From Palaemon carinicauda (taxonomy: Eukaryota; Arthropoda; Malacostraca; Decapoda; Palaemonidae), in assembly GCF_036898095.1 (NCBI RefSeq), contig NC_090728.1, positions 85,845,789 through 85,909,788 of the forward strand: 64,000 bases of DNA, given 5' to 3'. Under the pieces are notes generated by a model. That model was not told the origin of the DNA. It saw only the letters and a list, made by a program, of their open reading frames with translations, and ran no database searches. This document shows positions 55,531-64,000 of this stretch, piece after piece. Positions within the stretch are counted from its first letter, which is position 1; each line of letters starts with the position of its first letter. The translations under genes and the position numbers were made by a program.

Positions 55531-55917
55531 TCACTACGATTTTCTATTTTGCACTTATTTCACTGAAATCGAATTTTTTAACAATTCACATTAGGTATGA
55601 ATAAAACTGATTTCTACCTGAAGCACGCAATTCTACCCTCATCAAAAGGTTATAATAGCGAAATCAGTCGTATAATGTAAGCACAATAATACAAGCAAAA
55701 ACAGTAAACATATTTTAAGATAAAAAGATCAGTGGCTGGGGAAGAGACTAAACACTAGTTCATTCAAAACTACGTTTTCAATCTCTCACCGTACAGTGCC
55801 TTGGGACGAGAATAAAAACTAAAAACGTTTTATCCTTTCTCCCCGTACAGAGACTAGGGACGAGAGTAACTCGAGAACAACGTTACTCGCTTGGGACGAG
55901 AATAAAGATCGGAACGT

Positions 55918-55948
<31 letters not shown>

Positions 55949-56769
55949 GATTTTGCACCGAAGAGAAGAGCCCACTTACGTTACGTCAAAAAACAGGTTA
56001 TTTGACCAAAGGAAAAAACTGAAAGGTTTTTCAATTAAAAAGTTCCTTCAAAATAGAATTTAAAACATTTAAGCTTTGAAAGAAGAATGAACAAAACGTC
56101 AGAATCGATTTACTCTTTCTGCAAAGTGAAACCGTGATACTCTCTCTCTCTATCGTAACGATAGAGCGCAAACTGCGTAGCATAAATAAACTAAACGTTA
56201 GTTCATCTTTGAAACAGTACGAAGACTATTCAAAGAAAATCCTTCATAAAATATCCACTAAAAAATATTCATTTAATAAGTTTTAAATCATTAGCTCTGT
56301 AAAAGTTATTTACGATTGAAAGGGCTCAACGTTGTTTAACTTCGGTTTCCAAGTTAGGACCGCCTACTCTCAGGAAAGGTCGCATATAAACAAATCATTA
56401 AAATTTATCTTGATGTTTATTATAAATGGAAAGCTAATCGAAGAGGCCTAATAAAGGCGGGTGAGATATAAAAAAAATATATAGAGGAAAATCTATATTA
56501 ATTTATAACGTGATAAGATAATTGCTAAAAGCCTAAAACACATTTCCGTCTAAGGGAAGGGTCGGCCATTTAAAAGTCAAAGAAAGTCCAAAAACAATCC
56601 AAAGTCATCAAAAATTAAATCTATCCAAAAACGAGTTCAAGATTTAAGTTGAAGATAAAACACCTGCACTGCGAAAGCTCAAACCAAAATGAAGTACTTC
56701 ACCAAATATGTTGAGAAAACTCCAGGTTCTACAGCGAGTATTGATACGTCTTGTCGTCAACGTCGACAG
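55531..56769 (-). other. E5 5' leader
   Basis: Non-coding. It shares with the E4 leader the repeated cttgggacgagaataaa words, CT tracts (55918-55948), tctatcgtaacgatagagcg and aagcctaataaaggcgggtg-like sequence. Probably promoter and untranslated leader. Confidence 0.6.
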
Positions 56770-56942
56770 AGAAGAATTGAAGGGTTTGTTTACATGCAAG
56801 AGTGGTATCTGGCCGATAGTTGGCGCTGGTGGTCACACCCGCAACCTTCATAGCGATAGCTCGTGAGTTTTTGAGTGTGTTTTCTGTCGAGCCGCTGAGT
56901 AGCAGCTATTATATATTCACCGGCTAAGTTAAATATTTAAAA
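56770..56942 (-). repeat. E5 right (5') inverted terminal repeat
   Basis: Inverse partner of 47313-47504; it ends AAGTTAAATATTTAAA before flanking tttcatattc. Confidence 0.92.
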
Positions 56943-57145
56943 TTTCATATTCTAAAGGCTGTACAAGGGAAGGTTTTATATCCCTTGATATTTTTTTTAT
57001 ATGTATTATTTTATCAATAGATAAAAATAACTTTCAATGGGGTACATTTTTCATGAGGAAGTTTTTTTTTTCAAAATGCAAATGTACAGATAGTAGATTA
57101 TAAAATTCCCTATCGTTTCATGTTTGAATGATAAAAACCAGTAAA

Positions 57146-57870
57146 TACCGTATTTCGCGTGTCATAAGACGCTACAACTGGTGAGATACACCCTTGAATT
57201 AGCAAGGCAGATTTTGTTAAGAAAAAAATAAATTAAGGATTTTAAAAGCTTCTTAGCAGCTATTCCTAGTCAGTGACTCAAGTGTGATTTTTGTCCCGCA
57301 CAGTAACTTTTCTTAATTTGGGTGTACAGTATTATGAAATCTTTAAGTTAATATTAATCAGCAATATGCTGATTATTCCAATTTTATTACAGAGTCATAT
57401 AAGAAACACTAAACCAGTTTGTAGTTTCCACCACAAATATACTTTTAGTCATAGTGTTTGTTGTTTCAAGTGTTAAACTTTCATACAAAATGTAATTATT
57501 GATCAAAGGAATCTAGAAATTATTTTAGGTGGAACACTTTTGCTAATGTATATGTGACTCTAGGTCTAGTTACTTGCTTGCAGAAGCTAGTTGGCGAATC
57601 TCAGCTGATTACCAAAACAAACAAATAATTTGCTACAGTACTTCATTAAATAAAGTTACACATAAAATAAACAAATTTATTACATAAGAACAATAATTGT
57701 ACGTTTATATTTTGTCTCGTGAGTTTGGGTGCTTGAATGTCAATGGTTAGGTGTTTGAGGGGTGTCAAACTCCAATATACAACTTTTTCTTAGTGTTTAG
57801 ACGCAGGATGATTTTGGGGGGCATTTTTCAGGAAAAAAAAGGTGCGTCTTATGACACGGCAAATGCGGTA
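57146..57870. mobile_element. MITE with about 25-bp terminal inverted repeats and TA flanks
   Basis: The left end ACCGTATTTCGCGTGTCATA is followed by agacgc. Read inwards, the right end is ACCGCATTTGCCGTGTCATA followed by agacgc. Both are flanked by TA. 724 bp with no transposase; the 61-codon ORF at 57291-57476 has no domain. It belongs to a DNA-transposon class with TA targets; the superfamily is not determined. Confidence 0.75.
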
Positions 57871-57908
57871 ATGATAATAGTAGTAAAAATTCTTTTTTCA
57901 TAAATATA

Positions 57909-58255
57909 ACCAATTTGGAAATAATTTGTATTCTTCTTTATGATATAAACCTTAACTATTTATAAGGGTATTACTTATGGCGAAGCTGAAAGGAAGAGCC
58001 ATTAGAATTTTGTGAGGGTTAACTACCCATCCCACTAGTTAGTGGGGGGTGGGGGGTAGCCAACTACCCCTCTCACTCACACACCTGTGACTGTGCTCCC
58101 CTCTGCTTGGAGCTAGGACTTGGACGGGGGACAGGGTTGGCGGACAAATATGTATAAATAGCTGAGGAAAATTACAAATTATTTCCAAACTTGTCATTTG
58201 TTCCATAACTGGAATACAAACCAATGCTATTTAGCTATTTATAGGGGTGACTCAC
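57909..58255 (-). repeat. E6 left terminal repeat plus ICR
   Basis: The left edge caatttggaaataatttgta recurs inverted as tacaaattatttccaaactt at about 58165. Immediately after it, gttccataactggaatacaa and gctatttagctatttatagg read as the inverse of a right edge related to the left repeat (aactatttataagggta). This is the same two-half ICR arrangement as in E2-E5, though diverged. Confidence 0.6.
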
Positions 58256-58692
58256 CCATTAGGAGGGAGGATGTCCCTGCCAATCTGGCTTTTGGCCTTA
58301 CCCGAGGTACTCTGTACTGTGCGGGTTCGTGCATAGATATGGAGACCCTAACACCTTGCTAAACCTGCTAAGCATGGTCTGCGGTCTACATAAGCTGTGT
58401 TGGGTTACTAGCAATGTGACTCAAGTAGAAATTTTCCAAGTCTTGTAGGAAATAACCTAGTTGACCAAGACATGCCCAATACCACCTCACCAGGATATGG
58501 GGATACAACAGTATTGGAAGAATACTAGGTTACACAATGGAGCATGGTTTACCTACAGAAGTTTGAGGTCAGCTTGTGCAGAGGACCCAGGATGCTGATT
58601 TCCCCCAAGAAAGGGGAAGATGAAAAAAGGAAAAAAGCCAGACATTCTTTTTCATTCATTCAGACTAAAACTGAGAAACCAATGCCCTTAAC

Positions 58693-59660
58693 CATCTGCT
58701 ACTTGTCCAATAGAAAACGTATCGAGATTCCTGTGGGTCACGTCTTGCAGGTAATGCGCGGTAAATGTTGTCCGACGTTTCCACACGCCTGCTTGCAACA
58801 CCCACGTTAGAGTAGTTTTTTTAAGGCCAGGGACATAGATATGCCCCTGACATCATGAGCACTGGATTGATGAGTTGGAGGAAGATTGGGATTCATGGCA
58901 TGGTCAATGACCCTGCCATTCAAGTAGAGATTATGGTCTTCATGATCCTCCTCTTGTTTCTGCCAGTGCTGACGAAGAGTAAGGGTACTCTGGGCCGAGC
59001 TGCTGCTGTTCTCTTGAGGTAGTGCCTCAAACACCTTACTGGCTATAGTACAGTGACAGATGATCTGGGTTGTTGGTTACAGAGCGGAGACTCGTTATCA
59101 GGAAGGAGTCGAATCTAGGATCCGAAACCCAAGGATTTTGAGTCTTGGCAACAAACTCAGGTACAAAGCTGAAGGTTACTTCTCCCTATCACCTTGAATG
59201 GGCTGTCATATGAGAGAACATGAAGTTTGCTAACTTGCTTGGCCGAGGCCAAGACGAGAAGAAACACCGCCTTCCAAGTTAGGTGGCGATCTGTTGCCTG
59301 GCGTAAAGGTTTGTACGGAGGGCCCTTTAAGGACCGAAGACTGCGAACCACATTCCAAGGGGGAGGTCTCACTTCTGACTGAGGACAGGTAAGTTCATAA
59401 CTCCGTAGGAGGAGGGAAAGTTCTAGCAATAAGGAAATGTCCATTCGTTTCAGTTTTAAGGCGAGACACAAGGCTGAGCGATAGCCTTTAACCGCTGATA
59501 CCGAAAGGTGCATTTCTTCTCGCAAATACATGAACTCCACTATCGCTGGAATAGTGGCCTTGAGTGGAGAGATACCCCTTCCACGATACCAATCACAGAA
59601 GACATTCCACTTCGCCTAGTAGACCGAGGCTGAAGATTTCCGCAGGTATCCAGACATCCT
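58693..59660 (-). pseudogene. E6 tyrosine recombinase, frameshifted
   Basis: The N-terminal half (59157-59540) has EEMHLSVSAVKGYRSALCLA and LTWKAVFLLVLASAKQVSKL, where the first catalytic Arg of AKRVSEL-type boxes reads AKQ. The C-terminal half (58807-59034) keeps SSAHDVRGISMSLAL (His and Arg). After a shift at a T run near 58820, AGVWKRRTTFTAHYLQDVT carries Trp and the nucleophile Tyr, followed by a stop near 58693. So Tyr and HxxR remain, but the first Arg is replaced by Gln and frames are broken. Confidence 0.8.
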
Positions 59661-59699
59661 CTGCGCAACCTGTTGCGAAAATACTCTCTGCGTGAGGAA

Positions 59700-61340
59700 A
59701 TGTTGGAGTCTCCAAGCATTCTGAAAACTTAGCGAAGCTACTCTCTGGTGGAAAATGTTGGCATGTGGTTGTCCGAGATCGTGTCATGGCGGAAGTTCTC
59801 TCGGCAAGTCAGTCAGGAGTAGCAAAAGGTACAGTAACCACTCTGCGTGATGCCAAAGAGGAGTTATGAGGGTCATACAAAGGTTGACCAATGTTTTGGC
59901 CTTGTTGAGTACTCTTCTCATCAGACAAAACGGTAGGAATGCGTAGATGTCAACGTTGTCCCACCACTGTTGGAACACATCTTGCCAGAGAGCCTTGGGT
60001 TCTGGGACTGGGGAGCAGTACAGCGGGCGCCTGAAGTTCAGGGCCGTTGCGAAGAGGTCCACAGTCAGCAAACTCCACAAAGTCCGGACTTTGTTGGCTA
60101 CTAGATGATCCAAAGGCCATTCAGAACCCACTATCTGTGATGCCCTGCTGCGATTGTCAGAGAGCACATTCCTCTTGCCGGGAATGAAGCCAGCTGATAG
60201 TGAGACCAAGTGGACTTCCGCCCATCTCAGTATCTCTATTACTGAGTGACATGCCAAGAATTGGCGGAACTCTTGAAAGGCCCGGTATACAGCCTTCATC
60301 TCTACGAGATTTATGTGAAGGTATTTTTTGGACTATGACCAGAGGCCTGAGTCTGTGTGGTGCAGCATGTGGGTCCCCCACCCTTCTTTTGATGCGTCCG
60401 AAAACAGCTTCAAATTGGGTGGAAAGATGAGAAGGTCAACACAATTCAGCAGGTTATCGTCTGCCAGCCACCATCTGAGCTTCGTCCTTTCCTCTGGTCC
60501 CATGGGGATCAATGTCCAGGGAATTGGAGGCCTGATTCCAACTGGACTTCAGTCGCCACTGGAGGGATTGTATCCTGAGGCGACTGTTGGGAACCAGACG
60601 GGCCAAGTATGATAGGTGTCCGAGGAGACATAGCCACTTCTGGGCTGGGAGTTTTTCTCGTCTGAGAAAAGATCTTGCGACCTTTCTCAGCCTCACTACC
60701 CTGACGTCTGATGGGAAGGCTTTGTGTAGTTTGGTGTCTAAATTCATACCCAGGTATACCAGTCTGAGTGGGAAACAGGGAGGACTTGTCGAGGTTTACC
60801 AAGATCCCCAGATCTTGGCAAAGCCTCAGAATTTTGTCTCGGTGCTGAAGGGTTGCCACCGAGTCTGCTAGGATCAGCCAGTTGCCAAGATAATGGAGGA
60901 GACAGATGCCAATCATGTGGGCCCAAGATGATACGAGGCGAACACTCTTGTGAAGACTTGAGGTGCCGAGGAAAGACCGAAGCACAGCACTTTGAATCGG
61001 TATATTTTGCTGTCGATGTTGAACCGCAGATAGTTCCTTGAGGACAGGTAGACCGGGATCTGGAAGAATGCATCTTTTAGATCAAGTGTACACAAAGTCC
61101 TGTAGTCTTACCACTTGTGTAAGGGTGTCTGCCGTCTCCATGCTGAACGACGTCTGTTTGACAAACTTGTTCAGAGCCGCGAGGTCAATGACTGGTCTCC
61201 AGCCTCCAGGAGCCTTTTTCACAAGCGAAGAGTTGACTGAAGAAGCTTGGGGACCCATCGAGGACCTCCTGCAAAGCACACTTCTCCATCATGATCTGGA
61301 CTTCAGCCCAAAGGCCCTGCCCTTTTGCTGATCTCATCGC
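59700..61340 (-). pseudogene. E6 pol: RT, RNase H and methyltransferase-like domain
   Basis: The RT N-terminal part (61082-61279) has APGGWRPVIDLAALNKFVKQ; the next piece has CTLDLKDAFFQIPV and YRFKVLCFGLSSAPQVFTRV (60913-61095). The active site then reads HYLGNWLILAD, with both catalytic Asp lost. The RNase H end shows FIPGKRNVLSDNRSRASQI. The methyltransferase-like domain (59784-60120) has TVDLFATALNFRRPLYCSPV, QWWDNVDIYAFLPF and LITPLWHHAEW, with the FPP motif changed to FLP. Several frameshifts. Confidence 0.83.
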
Positions 61341-61880
61341 AAAGGAGCTCAAAAGCACTGGATTGTTCATCATTAGAGGGAGAGATGAAATGAACGAATC
61401 ACGGAGACCGTCCAGTGTTCGGCCACAAGCTGCATCCACCTGGTCTGGCAGCTTTGTAGGCATCCCCCCAATGGTGGACAAGCAGGGGGTATCGCCTATC
61501 CTAGCACTTATGGCTTTTGCCACCACCTCTCTGCTGTTTGCTGGCACAGGAGGACTTGGTGCCCTTCCGGTCCTTGACAGGATAGGGCTTCTTAGACACC
61601 TTTTTTTCCTTTGATGGCATCTTGCTGGTAAAATGTTTCTATAGGCTGGGCTTCGGAGGAGCTAGTGGTCTATTGGGCCGTGATATCAGGGTCCAATGTA
61701 GGAGGGAGTCCTGGTTAGATTTTCTCCACCTCTCCGCAGCCTGCTCAACGTCCTTTGGCTCGAACAGCGAGGAACCCTCTAGAGAGGATTTCCGGAGCAT
61801 GGCGATCTCGGCATTAGGAACCTGTTGCTGGAATCTCTCGGCCACCACATCCCTTCATTTCAAGATGGTATTAGCCCGTA
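61341..61880 (-). pseudogene. E6 gag C-terminal remnant
   Basis: Frame 61639-61848 reads VAERFQQQVPNAEIAMLRKS, FEPKDVEQAAERWRKS and SNQDSLLHW. Frame 61185-61547 covers the gag/pol junction (LSTIGGMPTKLPDQVDAACG). Resemblance to gag is by position only; there is no zinc finger. Confidence 0.5.
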
Positions 61881-61917
61881 GGTTCACAACCTAGTAGCCC
61901 AGAAACTCAATGGTGCA

Positions 61918-62110
61918 GGTGCCTTTGAGAAGGAAGCCCTTGACTGCCGAAACCGAAAGAAGCATTTCTTGCCGAAGGTGTACCAGGAACTCCGTTATTG
62001 TTAAAATAGAGGCATTGAGGGGAGTGATATTCCTTTCACGACACCAGTCACAAAAAACTACCACTTCACCTGGAAGACTGAGATTGATTTGAAGTTCTCT
62101 GGCATCCTGA
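61918..62110 (-). pseudogene. Second fragment of an E6-type YR gene
   Basis: This stretch parallels 59480-59660: gccctt...gactgccgaaaccgaaag, gcatttcttgccgaag, ggcattgaggggagtgatat and cgacaccagtcacaaaaaac versus the equivalents at 59490-59610. It encodes the YR N-terminus again, upstream of gag on the coding strand, so it comes from a second copy or an internal rearrangement. Confidence 0.7.
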
Positions 62111-62221
62111 CATCAAAGATCATTGATGCTGATATAGTTTATTATAAATAAAGATTAAAAGAATATTCAATTAAAACCAGAAAAGAAAATATGTTATTAA
62201 ACCTAAATAGCATTAAGAAGA

Positions 62222-63252
62222 CCTCATTCTGAAATAAATGATAACATTCATGTAAACTTTAATGGAACCATTATTAAACCCACAAAATCTGTAAAGAATT
62301 TGGGTGTTATTTCGATAGGTATATGACTTTCGAATCACATATCGACGAATTGTACAAGAAAATTATAGGTATTCTTATATATTTAAATGGACAGAGACTC
62401 ATTTGGTCCAGAGATCTGCCTAATTGTGGTACAGTCACTGGCATTGAGCTTGATTAATTATTGTTTTGTTATGTGGGGATCAACAAGTAATATACATATG
62501 AATCAAATTTAAAAACTTCTAAATTTTGCCACTTATGTTGCCATTGCAACTGTGAGGAAATACGAGCTTATAACGCATTTTTGATTAAAACTGAGATAGT
62601 TGAAAATGAAAGATAAATATACTTATGATGTGTGTATCTTTATGTTTAAAGTTTTAAGAAATATGTATCCAGACTGGTTTTATCATTTTAGTATCGTGAA
62701 TTCTGTAACAGGAATCCACACAAGCCCAGCAAACAATCTAGTGGTGAGGAGAGCCAACACCGAAATTGGTTCAAAGGGAATGAGCACAAGAGGTCCACAA
62801 CTTTGGAATAGTTTACCTCCTGTTTTGAGGGATGCAGCATCTTTAACTTCTATTAAGGTTAATCTTAAGAAACATCTTTTTAAATAGAAACGTATAAACC
62901 GTTACACCCTTTCCTACTCTTATACACTTCACTATTGTAAATATATTACAAGAGGAGATTGGCAGCGTCTCACGTCAGATTTTACAAGTACTGTACTAGC
63001 TAATGCTTATACTACTAGGATTATCTGAATATTAATGTGTTTCTGCTTTAGAGTTTTCTGAATGTTTTATCTTTTCTCCCTATTGTGAAAATATTTAAGA
63101 TATAACTTTACCTTAGAGATTTCTATATTACTAGCTTTTTAGTCTGACGATTTGTGTAAAATGAATTCTAATATTTTTACTATGCAGTATTAAGCTAAAT
63201 GTAAAGAATACCAATGTAACATTAGAAATAAAGGATTTTATTATTATTATTT
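62222..63252 (+). mobile_element. Non-LTR retrotransposon remnant (RT C-terminal end), 3' ATT tail
   Basis: Broken frames from 62222 read SVKNLGV, FESHIDELYKKIIGIL and IINYCFVMWGS-like segments of a CR1/RTE-type RT. The frame 62600-62887 gives the C-terminus YDVCIFMFKVLRNMYPDWFY, VVRRANTEIGSKGMS, RGPQLWNSLPPVLRDA and NLKKHLFK, then a stop. A 350-bp 3' UTR ends in a TTATTATTATT tail at about 63240. 5'-truncated and inactivated. Confidence 0.78.
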
Positions 63253-64000
63253 AAAAATGCCACTGGCATTGTACGACACATCATGTCCAAGGATCTTGGC
63301 AAGGATGAACCTGCTATCTTCACCCCTAGCCTCCAACAGATATCTATTTCTTTCTGTGCTATAAGTGGGGCATTGTCAACAAATGCCTCACTGTTGAGGG
63401 AATCAATCAGTTGTCGCAATATGGTTGGTGTTGGCCAGCCAGCAGAAACTCATGTCATTCAAGTGTAATCAATGAGGAGACGACAAAGAGTAGTCTCCCA
63501 TTTTTGGGGCATCCCATTATACCTCAAAGGGGATATAACAATCCCAATTCCTCTCATTTTATTTTCGGTTAAACTATCCCAATGCTGTTGCCAATTGTTA
63601 TAAATAAAATTCTTAATTGCTGGTAAAACGTCATTACAGAGAATGGGATACCTTCTTGGTAGCAACTTGGCTGCAGCACTCTTTGCCAGTGAATCTGCCT
63701 CTTCATTTCCAGATACACCTACGTGTGCCGGAATCAAGCAAAATCGAACTGTTATACCTTTCAGGCCAATAATTAAAAGCCACTCTAAAATCTTTAAAAC
63801 TAAGGAGTTACTAGAATTAAAACCTTCTAAAGTTTGAAGGACACTTCTTGAATCACTATACTGTAAATGGTAATATTTCCCTCCTTTTTAACGCTATTTT
63901 CTCAATAGCGGTTAGTATGCCATACATTTCAGCAGTAAATGTGGAAAATATTGGAGGAAATGCACCTCTACAGTTAAAAGAACTACTATATACTTTAAAT
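63253..64000 (-). mobile_element. Non-LTR retrotransposon RNase H and C-terminal region, cut by the window edge
   Basis: Minus frames show an RNase H domain: a CRGAFPPIFSTFTAEMYGIL segment (the catalytic Glu in AEMYG), then SDSRSVLQTLEGF (Asp) across a frameshift near 63870. Next come PAHVGVSGNEEADSLAKSAA (Asp in NEEAD), NNWQQHWDSLTENKMRGI and CRLLIDYT, and after a stop or shift at about 63459, CWLAN and EKEIDICWRLG-like residues. This architecture fits I/Jockey-type elements with a C-terminal RNase H. Its 3' end meets the ATT tail of the preceding element. RT is outside the window. Confidence 0.8.

Larger units (their letters stand above)
47313..56942 (-). mobile_element. DIRS-type retrotransposon E5, full length, decayed and carrying an insertion
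   Basis: 9.63 kb, of which 3.16 kb is a later insertion (48426-51586), so the original was about 6.5 kb, matching E4. Terminal repeats lie at 47313-47504 and 56770-56942 and an ICR at 47557-47650. Minus-strand order is leader, gag, RT, RNase H-methyltransferase, YR. The edges AAATGATATTTTAATTATA and AAGTTAAATATTTAAA match E4. Confidence 0.92.
57909..62115 (-). mobile_element. DIRS-type retrotransposon E6, 5'-truncated and decayed
   Basis: Left terminal repeat (about 57909-58150) and ICR (about 58150-58255) are followed by YR, RNase H-methyltransferase, RT and a gag remnant, all minus strand. No matching right terminal repeat is visible, and beyond gag a second fragment of YR appears (61918-62110), so the 5' part is rearranged. 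Protein sequences differ strongly from E1-E5. The RT active site reads YLGN. Confidence 0.82.

Noticed and set aside
58544..58810. 88-codon plus ORF
   Set aside because: It lies opposite the C-terminal YR codons of E6, where the minus strand carries the HYLQDV Tyr box.
1..64000. tRNA, rRNA and snRNA genes
   Set aside because: No cloverleaf, A/B box pair or rRNA core sequence was recognised on reading both strands. A covariance-model scan was not possible.

Overview
This is a repeat-dominated eukaryotic window. Nothing in it looks prokaryotic: there are no compact operons or ribosome binding sites, GT-AG introns are visible, long GA/CT/TA microsatellites are common, and almost all coding sequence is transposon-derived. 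The repeat mix fits an arthropod, most plausibly a decapod crustacean: many DIRS-type tyrosine-recombinase retrotransposons, Tigger, TTAA-flanked elements, CR1- and I/Jockey-like non-LTR remnants, and GA tracts. The species cannot be named from the sequence alone.

The dominant theme is DIRS elements, all coding on the minus strand. E1 (1-6212, cut by the left window edge) and E2 (10384-19132) are decayed members of one family. E3 (28637-36095) belongs to a second family and looks intact. Its gag carries one small intron. Its pol ORF has RT, RNase H and a Dam-like methyltransferase domain. Its YR ORF keeps the R/HxxR/Y residues. It also has inverted terminal repeats and an internal complementary region (ICR). 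E4 (36093-42488) and E5 (47313-56942) form a third family; E4 abuts E3 head-to-tail and shares its terminal AAA. E6 (about 57909-62115) is a fourth, decayed family. A gag/leader fragment (about 45380-46600) may represent a fifth. In E2 to E5, and less clearly in E6, the ICR reads as the reverse complement of the left edge joined to the reverse complement of the right edge, as expected for the circular DIRS intermediate.

Other mobile DNA: a decayed Tigger/pogo transposon with TIRs and TA flanks (21415-24033). A 3.16-kb TTAA-flanked, piggyBac-type non-coding element (48426-51586) is full of a 185/370-bp satellite and splits the E5 recombinase gene. A 301-bp TTAA MITE (44904-45204) lies inside a CR1-like RT fragment (44093-45330). 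A TIR MITE lies at 57146-57870. Two non-LTR remnants meet tail-to-tail at about 63250. A three-copy array of about 375 bp with GA tracts lies at 42604-43774.

Only two stretches look like possible non-DIRS exons. One is a Gln/His-rich exon with clean splice sites (46719-47032, minus). The other is a Cys-rich ORF of a widespread but uncharacterised arthropod family (26405-27082, minus), which may itself be transposon-derived. The remaining DNA is AT-rich intergenic or intronic sequence with degenerate repeats.
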